A stretch of 64,000 nucleotides of DNA from an uncultured Bacilli bacterium (GCA_944358375.1 CALVQT010000001.1:62001-126000); one strand, 5' to 3'. Numbered from the stretch's first letter, positions 1 to 9,251 are shown. Numbers and translations are program-made. The notes: generated by a model from the letters alone, not told the origin.

Positions 1-282
1 ATAGGATCTACAGATTACAAAAATGCATCTGTAATGATGAGAAATGTACTTGTCAAACATGTAAATTTAGATTTAACACCAGAAGTAAAAAAAATAAAAT
101 GTCCAACATTATTAATATGGGGAACTAAAGATTTTGAAGTTCCATATGAAGATGCAATATTGCTTGAAAAATTAATACCAGATTGTGGATTAGTGACTTA
201 TGATGGATGTTCCCATTATGCATATTTAGAAAAACTTAATCAAACTATAAGTGTTTTAAGAAGTTTTATAGGAGAGAAATAA
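1..282 (+). CDS. alpha/beta hydrolase, C-terminal part (5' end outside window)
   Basis: The frame is open from base 1, so only the last 93 residues are present. They look like the end of an alpha/beta hydrolase: the strand PTLLIWGTKDFEVP carries the usual acid residue (Asp), and GCSHYAYLE carries the catalytic His, followed by a last helix. The nucleophile Ser would lie upstream of the window. The substrate cannot be told. The stop codon is immediately followed by the ATG of the MurF-type gene, and the ribosome site of that gene lies inside this one, so the two are probably co-transcribed with ddl. Confidence 0.85.
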   Translation: MGSTDYKNASVMMRNVLVKHVNLDLTPEVKKIKCPTLLIWGTKDFEVPYEDAILLEKLIPDCGLVTYDGCSHYAYLEKLNQTISVLRSFIGEK

Positions 283-1863
283 ATGAAAATATATTTTATA
301 TTATCAATGTTTGTATATATATATTATATTTTATATAAATCTAAAAAATATATGCATATGTTACAACAAAATTGGTACAACGATGGGAATAGATATTTAA
401 AATGGATTTTAAATAATTTATCTAATGTATTTGTAAGTATAGAATTATTAATAATATTATTTTTAATTATTCCAGATAAATTTTCAATTTATGCTTTTAT
501 TATATTATATATAATTGGGTGCTTTATATTAAAGAACAATTATTCAAAGGAACAATCTAAAAAACCTCTTGTTATAACAGCAAGAATTAAAAGATTATTT
601 ATAGCTATGTTATTATTATATTTAATATTATTTATATTATTAATTAATAATTATAGTGATAATAGTGTCAATTTATTATATTTTATATTGGGTATATTTT
701 GTTATTTGAATCCATTTGTTATATTTATTTCAAATATAATTAATAAGCCTATTGAAAAAATGGTATTTAATTATTATAAAAGAAAAGCAAAAAGTAAGCT
801 AAATTCAATGTTAACTTTAAAAAGAGTAGCAATTACAGGAAGTTATGGAAAAACAAGCACAAAAAATATATTAAATACTATATTAAATGTTAAATTTAAT
901 TCATTTGCAACTGAAAAAAGTTTCAATACTATGAATGGACTTATGATTTCAATTAATAATAAGCTTGATAAATTTAGTGATATCTTTATAGCAGAAATGG
1001 GTGCTTTTAAAAGAGGTGAGATAAAAGAAAAGTGTGAATTTTTTGAGCCAAAATATGGGATTTTAACAACGATTGGTGAAGCTCACTTAGAAAGTTTTGA
1101 AAGTAGAGAAAATGTTTGTAAAGCTAAGTTTGAATTAGTTGAGTCATTACCTGAAGATGGGGTTGCTATATTAAATATGGATGATGAATATCAAGAAAAT
1201 TATAATATTAAAAGTAAATGTAAGAAAGTATGGATTTCTATTAAAAATAAAAAAGCAGATGTATATGCTAGCGATATTGAGTTATCAAGCAAAGGTATGA
1301 CCTTTACTTGTACATTTAGTGATAGTAAAGAAAAACTAAAGTTAACGACAAGGCTATTGGGGTTTGCCAATGTATATAATATTTTGCAAGCGGTAGCTTT
1401 AAGTTATGAATTTGGTTTAACTTTGGAAGAAATAGCAATTGGTGTTAGCAAAATATTACCGACTGAACATAGATTAGAACTTAAAAAATATAACGATATA
1501 AATATTATTGATGATGCATATAACTCAAATCCAATTGGATCTTCAATGGCATTAGATGTTCTTAATATGATGGAAGGCAAAAAAATTATTGTTACACCTG
1601 GTATGATTGAACTTGGTGAAAAACAATATGAATATAATAAAGAATTTGGGAAACATATTGCTAAGGTTTGTGATGAGGTAATTTTGATTGGAAAAAAACA
1701 AACTAAACCAATAATGGATGGTTTAAAAGAAGAAAAATATAATGAAGAAAATATACATATATTAAACGATGTGAAAAAAGCATTTCCATTAATAAAAAAA
1801 CTTAGTGGGAAAGTAACATATGCATTGTTAGAAAATGATTTACCAGATATATTTAATGAATAG
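283..1863 (+). CDS. murF: membrane-anchored Mur ligase, MurF type
   Basis: MurF adds the D-Ala-D-Ala dipeptide to the UDP-MurNAc-tripeptide using ATP, in the cytoplasm. Seen here: the first ~170 residues are four or five hydrophobic segments, which ordinary MurF lacks. Then comes the Mur ligase ATP loop GSYGKTSTK (around residue 187), the central domain, and a C-terminal domain with DDAYNSNPIGS and GMIELGE, both typical of MurF. The usual N-terminal UDP-substrate domain seems to be replaced by the membrane part. The start follows GGAGAG at normal spacing. It lies directly before ddl, whose product supplies the dipeptide, which supports the MurF role. A ligase acting on a lipid-linked substrate is an alternative that the membrane part makes possible. 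Confidence 0.85.
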   Translation: MKIYFILSMFVYIYYILYKSKKYMHMLQQNWYNDGNRYLKWILNNLSNVFVSIELLIILFLIIPDKFSIYAFIILYIIGCFILKNNYSKEQSKKPLVITARIKRLFIAMLLLYLILFILLINNYSDNSVNLLYFILGIFCYLNPFVIFISNIINKPIEKMVFNYYKRKAKSKLNSMLTLKRVAITGSYGKTSTKNILNTILNVKFNSFATEKSFNTMNGLMISINNKLDKFSDIFIAEMGAFKRGEIKEKCEFFEPKYGILTTIGEAHLESFESRENVCKAKFELVESLPEDGVAILNMDDEYQENYNIKSKCKKVWISIKNKKADVYASDIELSSKGMTFTCTFSDSKEKLKLTTRLLGFANVYNILQAVALSYEFGLTLEEIAIGVSKILPTEHRLELKKYNDINIIDDAYNSNPIGSSMALDVLNMMEGKKIIVTPGMIELGEKQYEYNKEFGKHIAKVCDEVILIGKKQTKPIMDGLKEEKYNEENIHILNDVKKAFPLIKKLSGKVTYALLENDLPDIFNE

Positions 1864-1875
1864 GAAGTGAGTAAA

Positions 1876-3066
1876 ATGAAAATTAAGATTGGGGTAATAT
1901 TTGGAGGAGAAACAGTTGAACATGAAGTTAGTATAATTTCAGCTTTACAAGCAATAGAACATTTGGATAAAGAAAAGTATGAAGTAGTTCCTATATATAT
2001 ATCTAAAGATAGAATTTGGTATACGGGAAATATATTAACAGATATAGAAACATTTAAAGATTTTGATAATGTTAAAAAATTTGCTAAAAAAGTAATGCTT
2101 TATAAAAAAGATAATTCATTTTATTTAGGAAATACTACTGGATTATTTAGAAAAGAAATAACAGATATTGATATTGTTTTGCCAATAGTGCATGGAAATA
2201 ATGTGGAGGATGGTACGCTTGCTGGATTATTAGACAGTGTAGGTATTCCATATGTTGGATCACATGTATTGGGTGCAGCATTAGGTCAAGATAAAGTCGT
2301 TATGAAACAAGTAATGGCGTCTTGCGACATTCCAATTGTAGATTATGTCTGGTTTTATGATAATGAATACTTAATGAATAAAGATGAAATATTAAAGAAA
2401 ATAAAAAAAATTGGTTATCCAGTAATTGTGAAACCAGCAACTCTTGGAAGCAGTATTGGAATTAAAGTAGCTAAGAGTGAAAAAGATATTGATGAGTGTA
2501 TAACCGATGCAATATCTTATGATAATAAAATAGTAGTTGAACAAATGATAGAAAACTTAACTGAAGTTAATGCTAGTGTTATTGGAAACTATGAACATCA
2601 AAAAGTTAGTGTATTAGAAGAAGTAATTAAAGCAGATGAAATATTAAGTTATGTTGATAAATATATTGGTAGTGGGAAAACTAAGGGATTAAAAACGACA
2701 CCTAGTAAAGGAATGGCATCTGCTACTAGAATCATACCAGCTAAAATATCTAAAGAATTAACAGAAAAGATTAAAGAGACATCAAAAGAAGTATTTAAAG
2801 CATTAAACTTAAGTGGTGTATGTAGAATAGATTATTTAATTGATTCAAAAGCAAAAAAATACTATGTAAATGAGCCAAATACAATACCAGGAAGCTTATC
2901 TTTCTATTTATGGGAAAAAAGTGATTTAGAGTATAAAGATTTATTAAACGAAATAATTCAAATATCAATAAAAGATTATAAAAATAAGTCTAAAAAAATA
3001 AAATCATTTGATACAAATATTTTAAATGGGTATAATGGAATTAAAAATAGTAAATTAAAAAAATGA
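1876..3066 (+). CDS. ddl: D-alanine--D-alanine ligase
   Basis: Ddl joins two D-Ala with ATP to make the dipeptide used by MurF. The ATP-grasp order is clear: an N-terminal GGETVEHEVSIISA motif, then VHGNNVEDGTLAGLLD, then VKPATLGSSIGIKV in the ATP-binding part, and NEPNTIPGS near the end, where most relatives read NE(V/I)NT(M/I)PG. At 396 residues it is somewhat longer than usual (about 350-370), with a Lys-rich tail. I chose ATG 1876 over the GTG at 1867 because AGGAAG at 1862-1867 sits at good distance from 1876 and overlaps the GTG. It ends in TGA, with an AAGGAGAT site for the next gene just after, so TGA is a stop here. Confidence 0.93.
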   Translation: MKIKIGVIFGGETVEHEVSIISALQAIEHLDKEKYEVVPIYISKDRIWYTGNILTDIETFKDFDNVKKFAKKVMLYKKDNSFYLGNTTGLFRKEITDIDIVLPIVHGNNVEDGTLAGLLDSVGIPYVGSHVLGAALGQDKVVMKQVMASCDIPIVDYVWFYDNEYLMNKDEILKKIKKIGYPVIVKPATLGSSIGIKVAKSEKDIDECITDAISYDNKIVVEQMIENLTEVNASVIGNYEHQKVSVLEEVIKADEILSYVDKYIGSGKTKGLKTTPSKGMASATRIIPAKISKELTEKIKETSKEVFKALNLSGVCRIDYLIDSKAKKYYVNEPNTIPGSLSFYLWEKSDLEYKDLLNEIIQISIKDYKNKSKKIKSFDTNILNGYNGIKNSKLKK

Positions 3067-3080
3067 TATAAGGAGATATC

Positions 3081-3605
3081 ATGGAAACAATAATTAATTA
3101 TATAATAGAATTATTTAGTAATTTTGAGAATCTTAAATATGGTAAAGAAATATTGGTTTTTATTATTTCAATTATGCCAATATTAGAATTAAGAGGAGGT
3201 CTTCTTGCATCATCTTTACTTTCAGTTGAACCATTAATAGGTTATATAGTGTCTATCATTGGTAATGTTTTACCTGTACCATTTATTTTATTATTTATAA
3301 ATAAAATATTACAATGGATGAGCGATTCAAAAATTAAATGGATGAATAAAATATCAAATACTTTAAAAAAGAAAGCAGATAAAAATAAACATAAAATAGA
3401 AAAATATGGTTATATAGGATTATTAATATTCGTAGGCGTTCCACTTCCAGGGACAGGAGCTTGGACGGGATGTTTGGTGGCATCAGTATTAGGTCTTAAT
3501 AGAAAGAAATCATTTATTTATATTTTTGGTGGAATTATCATGGCTAGTATTATAATGATGATTTTATCTTATGGAATACTTGGTAATTTAATAAAAGTTT
3601 ACTAA
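3081..3605 (+). CDS. small multi-drug export family membrane protein (COG2426)
   Basis: A 174-residue membrane protein with about four or five hydrophobic segments. The blocks ILELRGGLLASSLL, VSIIGNVLPVPFILLF and VPLPGTGAWTGCLVAS match the COG2426 / Sm_multidrug_ex family, related to the DedA/SNARE-associated fold. Family members are called putative drug exporters, but the function is poorly known; the conserved Pro/Gly/Arg motifs suggest lipid or small-molecule transport. It starts 14 bases after ddl behind AAGGAGATATC, so it is the last gene of the wall-synthesis unit, and a strong hairpin terminator follows. Confidence 0.8.
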   Translation: METIINYIIELFSNFENLKYGKEILVFIISIMPILELRGGLLASSLLSVEPLIGYIVSIIGNVLPVPFILLFINKILQWMSDSKIKWMNKISNTLKKKADKNKHKIEKYGYIGLLIFVGVPLPGTGAWTGCLVASVLGLNRKKSFIYIFGGIIMASIIMMILSYGILGNLIKVY

Positions 3606-3627
3606 TATTTTGTAAACTTTTATTTTA
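3593..3627 (+). terminator. rho-independent terminator of the murF-ddl unit
   Basis: Arms 3593-3602 (AAAAGTTTAC) and 3612-3621 (GTAAACTTTT) form a perfect 10-base-pair stem with a 9-base loop, followed by ATTTTAT. The left arm overlaps the last codons of the preceding gene. Confidence 0.75.
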
Positions 3628-3679
3628 TAACTTTAAGAGATCAATTTTTTTATGTAATATTAATATGGAAGTGAAGATT

Positions 3680-4393
3680 ATGGATTACATTGAATTATTA
3701 GTTGCTATATTTCCAGTTTTTATTATATGTCTATACATTTATAATAGAGATGAAGAAAAAGAACCATTAACATTTTTGTTTAAATTAATATTTTTTGGTA
3801 TATTATCTTCAATAACAGTTATATTATTAAATTCTTTTTTCTATGCAACTGGAATATTTGAAGAAAGTATAGTACATACTAACAAAGATATATTAATGTA
3901 TTCATTTTTTAATATTGCCATAATTGAAGAAAGTTCAAAATTTGCTTTTTTATTTTTCTCATCGTATAAAAGCAAATATTATGATTATACATTTGATATG
4001 ATAGTTTATGGTGTTTTCATTTCACTTGGATTTGCTTTATTTGAAAATATATTATATGTTTTTGAATATGGAGTAGAAACTGGTTTACAAAGAGCTGCTA
4101 CGGCTATAGTATTACATGCATCTTGTGGTGTATTAATGGGATTATTTTTAGGTAAATCAAAAGTGAAAGAAATCAATCATAAATTTTCAATTATTTATAA
4201 ATTATTAGCAATAATTATACCAACTACTATTCACGCTATTTATGATTTTTGTGCTTTAACAAATGCATTGGAAGAATTAATAGTGGTAGTTATAATACTA
4301 TTATCAACTTCTATTTTATTTGTTAATTATAATAGATTAGCTGATACAAAATTAACTAAATTAATACGAAAAAAGAAATATAGTCAAAAATAA
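3680..4393 (+). CDS. PrsW family intramembrane metalloprotease
   Basis: PrsW-type proteases cut regulatory proteins inside or near the membrane; in Bacillus PrsW cleaves the anti-sigma factor RsiW. Here several hydrophobic segments carry the four family motifs in order: IEESSK (EExxK), LGFALFEN (FxxxEN), IVLHASCG and TIHAIYDF (HxxYD), which supply the zinc ligands and general base. I prefer ATG 3680 to ATG 3665, because GGAAGTGA at 3667-3674 has proper spacing to 3680. It stands alone between a terminator and the next gene's promoter; no anti-sigma substrate lies nearby, so its target is unknown. Confidence 0.88.
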   Translation: MDYIELLVAIFPVFIICLYIYNRDEEKEPLTFLFKLIFFGILSSITVILLNSFFYATGIFEESIVHTNKDILMYSFFNIAIIEESSKFAFLFFSSYKSKYYDYTFDMIVYGVFISLGFALFENILYVFEYGVETGLQRAATAIVLHASCGVLMGLFLGKSKVKEINHKFSIIYKLLAIIIPTTIHAIYDFCALTNALEELIVVVIILLSTSILFVNYNRLADTKLTKLIRKKKYSQK

Positions 4394-4400
4394 TACTTAA

Positions 4401-4417
4401 TGGTATAATATATACTA
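4401..4417 (+). promoter_or_regulatory. extended -10 promoter placing the RNA start at the ATG
   Basis: TGGTATAAT at 4401-4409 is an extended -10 element, and TAGTCA at 4381-4386 is a weak -35 at 17-base spacing. Seven bases separate the -10 from ATG 4417, so transcription should begin at or next to the start codon. There is no Shine-Dalgarno sequence upstream. This predicts a leaderless mRNA. Confidence 0.6.
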
Positions 4418-5073
4418 TGAAAAAAGATTGTAAAGATTTAATTATATATTATGAAGATAAAAGTATCATTATTGTTTATAAAGATGGTGGTTTATTAACA
4501 ATTAATAATGATAAAAATGAAAAAAATTTATATTCTACTGTTTTTAAATATTTACATAAAAAGAATCAAAAAATATTTGTTGTTCATAGACTAGATAAAG
4601 ATACTAGTGGTATTGTAATATTTGCTAAAAATTTAAAAACTAAAGAGTATTTGCAAAATAATTGGGATAAAGTATCAAGAGAATATATAGCAGTTGTTCA
4701 TGGTAATGTTAAAGATGAAGGATGTATTGAGTCTTATTTAAAAGAAACTAAATCTTTATTTACATATTCCACTAATGATAAAAAAAATGGTAAATATTCA
4801 AAAACAATATATAAAAAAATATGTTATAATAATAAATGTAGTTTAGTAAAATTAATTTTATCTACTGGAAGAAAAAATCAACTAAGAGTACACATGAGTG
4901 ATAATAAAACGCCTATATTAGGAGATAAAAAGTATGGAATTAAAGATGGATATAGAAAAATGATGTTGCTTGCGAATAAGGTTGATTTTATTCATCCTAT
5001 TACAAAAAAAAGAATTATAATAGATATAGGAATACCACAATACTTTAAGAAAGTTGTTGATTATAATGAATAA
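4417..5073 (+). CDS. RluA family pseudouridine synthase
   Basis: These enzymes isomerise uridine in rRNA or tRNA. The catalytic block HRLDKDTSGIVIFAKN holds the nucleophilic Asp of the family, and GRKNQLRVHMS near the C-terminus is the second conserved motif. The protein is only 218 residues, about 80-100 shorter than RluD: there is no N-terminal S4 domain, so it is an RluA/YlyB-like short form whose exact target base cannot be predicted. The start codon has no Shine-Dalgarno and is 7 bases after a TATAAT box, hence probably leaderless. The end overlaps the next gene by 8 bases. Confidence 0.9.
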   Translation: MKKDCKDLIIYYEDKSIIIVYKDGGLLTINNDKNEKNLYSTVFKYLHKKNQKIFVVHRLDKDTSGIVIFAKNLKTKEYLQNNWDKVSREYIAVVHGNVKDEGCIESYLKETKSLFTYSTNDKKNGKYSKTIYKKICYNNKCSLVKLILSTGRKNQLRVHMSDNKTPILGDKKYGIKDGYRKMMLLANKVDFIHPITKKRIIIDIGIPQYFKKVVDYNE

Positions 5074-5602
5074 TGAAAACAAAAAAATATATATTGTATT
5101 AACTCAAACGTACACATGTATTGCTTGGGCTATAAAAATAATTTCTGGAGAGAAATATTCTCACGCATCTATTTCATTAGATAATAAATGCAAAAATATG
5201 TATTCATTTGGTAGAAAATATGTTTATTTTCCTTTTTATGGTGTATTTGAAAAAGAACATTTGGATAAAGGATTATTTGCTAAAAATAAAAATAGTTTAA
5301 TAGCTATTTATGAATTAAATGTTAATAATGAACAATATAATCAAATAAAATATAAAATAAAACAAATTGAAAAAACCAATAAAGGTTATAATATTATTGG
5401 TTTATTACTAGCTTTATTTAAAATTAAATTACACAGAAATAAATATTATTGTTCAGAATTTGTATATGAAGTTTTATCTAGTGATAAAGTTAACATATAT
5501 GATAAAAATCATGTGATATTTAAACCCGAAGATTTAGTTAAAAACAATAATTTTAATATGATTTATGAGGGTAAAGTTAAAGACTTTATTCTTGAGGCTT
5601 AA
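5066..5602 (+). CDS. permuted papain-like (YiiX/YebB-type) cysteine amidase-like protein
   Basis: About 178 residues, no signal peptide. The order His before Cys (KYSHASISLD near residue 30, then KYYCSEFVYEVL near residue 130) is that of the circularly permuted NlpC/P60 group, such as YiiX/YaeF, whose members cut amide or thioester bonds of lipids or peptides. Substrate is unknown. ATG 5066 sits in the sequence ATGAATAA that also ends the upstream gene, so translation is likely coupled. It converges with the sortase gene and overlaps its end by 17 bases. Confidence 0.65.
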   Translation: MNNENKKIYIVLTQTYTCIAWAIKIISGEKYSHASISLDNKCKNMYSFGRKYVYFPFYGVFEKEHLDKGLFAKNKNSLIAIYELNVNNEQYNQIKYKIKQIEKTNKGYNIIGLLLALFKIKLHRNKYYCSEFVYEVLSSDKVNIYDKNHVIFKPEDLVKNNNFNMIYEGKVKDFILEA

Positions 5603-6314
5603 CTTCCTTTTTTATTAATTTTGCTTGTACAACTAATTTTTTATATTTTCCATTGCATGTAGATAATGTAAGAATTTTATCTTCACTTGTCAAATTTACA
5701 TCAAAATTATATATAGATCTATTTAAAGAAATATTAATGTAATTAATAAATTCTTGGTTATTTTTAAAATTAATAGTTATATAATAATTTTCTGTATTGA
5801 TAATATAAATTGAAAATATTTGCCAAAGAGTATTTTCTTTTTTTGTAAAAATTTTAATAATATGGTTATCTTTATTATCATACCATGATTTATCTAATAA
5901 ATTATATAAACTTCCAAACATTGATTTATCTTTTCTAGCATGCGCATATAATATATTATTTTTATCTAATGTTTCAAAATTGTTTCTATAATCTAAAAAT
6001 ACCCAACCGGCAGAATTTTTTTTCTTGTTAAAAGAATGATTTAAATAATAATTATTATTATTAGCTTGAACAAATGGATAGTTAATATTGGTACCATTTA
6101 CTTTTATCCATCCGATAGTATCACTATTCTTTTTTATTAGATTATCAAAAATAATATTATCATAACTATTATCATTATCTACAATGTTATATATGTCATT
6201 AATTATATTTTTATTTTTTATATTATCACATTTCCATTTTATTATATTTATCATACCATATGTAGCCGTTCCAATGCACATAATTAATATTATGACAAAT
6301 AAATTTTTTTTCAT
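5586..6314 (-). CDS. class B sortase-like protein lacking the usual Arg
   Basis: Sortases join surface proteins to the wall or to each other. The product has an N-terminal membrane anchor, then a sortase B domain: TIGWIKVNGTNINYPFVQ, NNYYLNHSF, AGWVFLDYRNN, the catalytic His in YAHARKDKSMFGSL, and the Cys in ILTLSTCNG. The third catalytic residue, an Arg shortly after the Cys (present in the second sortase at 45.2 kb), is Lys here: GKYKKLVVQA contains no Arg. Activity may thus be altered. It lies 23 bases after the PBP1A gene, but its own TATAAT box is 7 bases before the ATG, and no Shine-Dalgarno is present. No sortase substrate is nearby. Confidence 0.85.
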   Translation of the reverse strand: MKKNLFVIILIMCIGTATYGMINIIKWKCDNIKNKNIINDIYNIVDNDNSYDNIIFDNLIKKNSDTIGWIKVNGTNINYPFVQANNNNYYLNHSFNKKKNSAGWVFLDYRNNFETLDKNNILYAHARKDKSMFGSLYNLLDKSWYDNKDNHIIKIFTKKENTLWQIFSIYIINTENYYITINFKNNQEFINYINISLNRSIYNFDVNLTSEDKILTLSTCNGKYKKLVVQAKLIKKEVKPQE

Positions 6315-6321
6315 GGTTATT

Positions 6322-6350
6322 ATTATATAAAAAATAATTATCTAAGTAAA
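6322..6350 (-). promoter_or_regulatory. promoter of the sortase gene, leaderless arrangement
   Basis: On the minus strand TTTACT (6350-6345), 17 bases, TATAAT (6327-6322), then 7 bases to the ATG at 6314. The transcript would start at the ATG. The region lies in the short gap after the PBP gene and overlaps its last codons. Confidence 0.5.
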
Positions 6351-8428
6351 GATTCTAATATACTATTATCAATGTTATTTTTGTTTTCTGTATTAGTATC
6401 GTGTTTATTATTTATATTATAGTTGATAGATGATACTTTAGTTGGTTGTGTTCCTTTTATAAAGTAATGAGTTTCTATTTTTGACTTTGGTGTAGTAGAA
6501 TTAGGAAGTTCCGGAGGATTTGAACCAACTACTACTTTTGATGACACTATGCCATTTGGAACTTCAAATTTAGAATTTTCCTCCATTATTTTATTGATAA
6601 TTTCTTTTTGTATTTTTGTTCTTTCACTCCATGCGTGTGATGTTGTGTTATAAGTATTTTTAGTTAATTCATCATATCCATACCATATAGCAACACTATA
6701 ATCTGGACTGAATGTAACTGTCCATGCATCTTGAATTACATTAGTTGTTAATCCCAGTTGTTTAAGTGTGTTTTCATCATAACTACTAGTTCCTGTTTTA
6801 GTAGCTATGTCACTACCTTTTACTTTGATCTGATAACTGGTTGCTTTTTCTAATATATAAGATATCATATAAGCCGTGGTTTCTTTCATTACTTTTTTTT
6901 GATCATAATTAAAATCTTTAATTATTTCTTGGTTATCATTTTTATAAATAATTTTATTTACACTATGTGCTTCAATATATATTCCTTTATTACCAAAGGC
7001 GGAATATGCACTAGCAAGCTCTATAGGGGATACACCAGTAAAACCACCAATTGAATGAGCCTCATTAATATAATTAGAAGTTTTATTTAAATATTCTGGA
7101 GTTATTCCAAGTGATGTTACAAATTCATTTATTTTAGAATTACTTAATTTTTTAAATGCTTGAAGAGCACATGTATTTCTAGATTTAATTAAACAATCTT
7201 CTAAAGTTAAAAATCCTTGATACTTACCATCAACATTTCTTATATAACCGCCATATGTATATTTAGTAGGTTCATCGATAAATGGTGTGTAAGTAGACCA
7301 ATTTTCATATTCAATTCCAGGTCCATAATCGAATAATGGTTTTGCTGTACTCCCAGGATGTCTTTTGATTTGTGTTGCATAATTTAATGATAACTCACTA
7401 TTTTTATTTCTTCCAGCTCCAACAGCAATAATATCCCCAGTATCGTTATCAATAACACCAATACCAACTTGTACTTTGTTGTCTTTAAATTTGTGAGTAT
7501 TATAAAAATTATTAATTATATCTTGTTTACTTTTATTCATAGTAGTATATATATCCATTGATATTTCATATGGATTATCACCTGTTTTTTTTATTACTTC
7601 TTCAATAACAGTATCAATAAATCCCTGATATTTATTAATAGAATTATTTTGTTCTACAATTATATTTTCAATATTAATGTTTTTAGCAATATCAGCAACA
7701 TCTTTAGTGATATATCCATGTCTTAGCATTAAATTTATAACTTCATTTTTTCTTTTGTTTGTTTTCTTTGGATTAACATAAGGGTCGTATTCACTAGGGG
7801 CTTGAAACAAACCTGCTATCATAGCAGATTCAACTAGATTTAAATCTGACACATTTTTATTAAAATATATATTACTTGCCATTTGTACGCCATAAGTACC
7901 AGCTCCTAAGTATGGAGCATTAACATAAAATTCCATAATATCTTCTTTATCATAGTCCTTTTCTATTTTGAATATTGATAAATAAATATCAGTAAATTTT
8001 CTTATAATTCCATCTATACCTTTAGAATTAGTATTAGTAAAGGAATTTTTAGATACCTGCATTGTTAATGTGGAAGCGCCACCCTCATTACTTCCAGTTA
8101 TATAAGCAAATCCAGCTTTTAAAAATCTTAATATATCCATTCCTTTATGTTCAAAAAACTTAGCATCTTCGGTTGAAATAATTGCATCCACTAATATACT
8201 TGGTAGTTCTTCAAATGAAGCAATTTGTCTTTTTTCTGTACCTATAGTAGTAATTAAATTTCCTTTAGAATCATATATATTTGATGATTCAATTTTATAT
8301 AATAAATTAGTATTAAATTCTGGTGAATTTAAATATATATATGTAAAGAATCCAAATATTGAAAATATACTTAGTATTATCATAATTAAAATAGTTATAA
8401 TAATATAATATATATATGATTTTTTCAT
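6338..8428 (-). CDS. bifunctional penicillin-binding protein 1A (transglycosylase/transpeptidase)
   Basis: Polymerises glycan strands and cross-links their peptides outside the membrane. It has one N-terminal membrane segment; a glycosyltransferase 51 domain with STEDAKFFEHKG (catalytic Glu), GGASTLTMQVSKN and YLGAGTYGVQ; and a transpeptidase domain with the Ser nucleophile in GSTAKP (S360), SRN (S416) and KTGTSS (K544). Length 696 is normal for the family. ATG 8428 was chosen over GTG 8437, since AGGGTG there is the ribosome site. The C-terminus is Asn/Thr-rich. A class B sortase follows on the same strand. Confidence 0.95.
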   Translation of the reverse strand: MKKSYIYYIIITILIMIILSIFSIFGFFTYIYLNSPEFNTNLLYKIESSNIYDSKGNLITTIGTEKRQIASFEELPSILVDAIISTEDAKFFEHKGMDILRFLKAGFAYITGSNEGGASTLTMQVSKNSFTNTNSKGIDGIIRKFTDIYLSIFKIEKDYDKEDIMEFYVNAPYLGAGTYGVQMASNIYFNKNVSDLNLVESAMIAGLFQAPSEYDPYVNPKKTNKRKNEVINLMLRHGYITKDVADIAKNINIENIIVEQNNSINKYQGFIDTVIEEVIKKTGDNPYEISMDIYTTMNKSKQDIINNFYNTHKFKDNKVQVGIGVIDNDTGDIIAVGAGRNKNSELSLNYATQIKRHPGSTAKPLFDYGPGIEYENWSTYTPFIDEPTKYTYGGYIRNVDGKYQGFLTLEDCLIKSRNTCALQAFKKLSNSKINEFVTSLGITPEYLNKTSNYINEAHSIGGFTGVSPIELASAYSAFGNKGIYIEAHSVNKIIYKNDNQEIIKDFNYDQKKVMKETTAYMISYILEKATSYQIKVKGSDIATKTGTSSYDENTLKQLGLTTNVIQDAWTVTFSPDYSVAIWYGYDELTKNTYNTTSHAWSERTKIQKEIINKIMEENSKFEVPNGIVSSKVVVGSNPPELPNSTTPKSKIETHYFIKGTQPTKVSSINYNINNKHDTNTENKNNIDNSILESLLR

Positions 8429-8549
8429 AAGTTTCACCCTAATATTATTATTAACAAATGTATTTGAATAATACTAAGATAATCTAATAGAAAATATTAT
8501 TTTAATAAATATTAAAATTGAATAAATCGTTATAATTTCATGGTAATTT

Positions 8550-9128
8550 TTATTTTGAGTTAATTAACATTTTTATTTTTTCATTTAATACTTGTCTTTC
8601 ATACGAATAAATTATTGGAATAAAACTAGATATAACAGCTTGACTATCAACAATTTCTCTGGTGTATAATTCATTGGTTAAATATCCAGTAATTCCTAAT
8701 TTTTGTTTATTATTAGAAGTATTTAAAACAGATTCTATAATTTTATTTAATGAGTTACCATTTTTTACATACTCATACATTTCTTTAGTTATTCTAATTC
8801 CTAATGATTTCCCGGTTGATTTTTTACCTTCTTTGTTTTCGATAATACAGTAAGTAACTACAAATGGCAATCCATTTTCATCTAATGAAAATCCTCCTTC
8901 AATAGAACATAAAAAATCATAATCAATATTGTTGTTAATTGCTATTTCTTTTAATGCCTGATTACGATTTTCAGCTCCTCTAATTATTTCAAAACCTATT
9001 GGCTTACTGCTAGTTTTTGAATTAACTTCATATGTGATTATTTCATAATTGGTAATATTTAATTGCTTAATTGCAGATTCTAATGCTCTTAATTTTGAGG
9101 GATTCTTACTTCCTAATAATATTTTCAT
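8550..9128 (-). CDS. inosine/xanthosine triphosphatase-like NTPase (DUF84/YjjX)
   Basis: DUF84 proteins hydrolyse non-canonical purine triphosphates (ITP, XTP) and so clean the nucleotide pool. Typical opening MKILLGSKNPSKLRALESA, then RGAENRNQAL, the SIEGGF block, and the end region with LGITGYLTNELYTRE and DSQAVISSF. The 192-residue length is right for the family. The start is preceded by a full AGGAGG, and a good promoter lies upstream. It is its own unit, divergent from the DUF6273-like gene. Confidence 0.88.
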   Translation of the reverse strand: MKILLGSKNPSKLRALESAIKQLNITNYEIITYEVNSKTSSKPIGFEIIRGAENRNQALKEIAINNNIDYDFLCSIEGGFSLDENGLPFVVTYCIIENKEGKKSTGKSLGIRITKEMYEYVKNGNSLNKIIESVLNTSNNKQKLGITGYLTNELYTREIVDSQAVISSFIPIIYSYERQVLNEKIKMLINSK

Positions 9129-9157
9129 TTACTGCCTCCTAAAATAATATTGAATAT

Positions 9158-9186
9158 ATTCTAACATATATTTAAATTTATAACAA
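9158..9186 (-). promoter_or_regulatory. sigma-A type promoter for the DUF84 gene
   Basis: Minus strand: TTGTTA (9186-9181), a 17-base spacer, TAGAAT (9163-9158), about 30 bases before the start codon. It matches the usual vegetative consensus at 4/6 and 5/6 positions. Confidence 0.5.
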
Positions 9187-9251
9187 ATATTTAAATCGAT
9201 AATATAAAAGAATTATACATAATTTATTTTATTATTGTAAGTTAGAGGAAT

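Noticed and set aside
3064..3066. TGA as a possible Trp codon (Mycoplasma code)
   Set aside because: Read-through would add only a few residues and run into the next gene's ribosome site; Trp is written TGG everywhere else.
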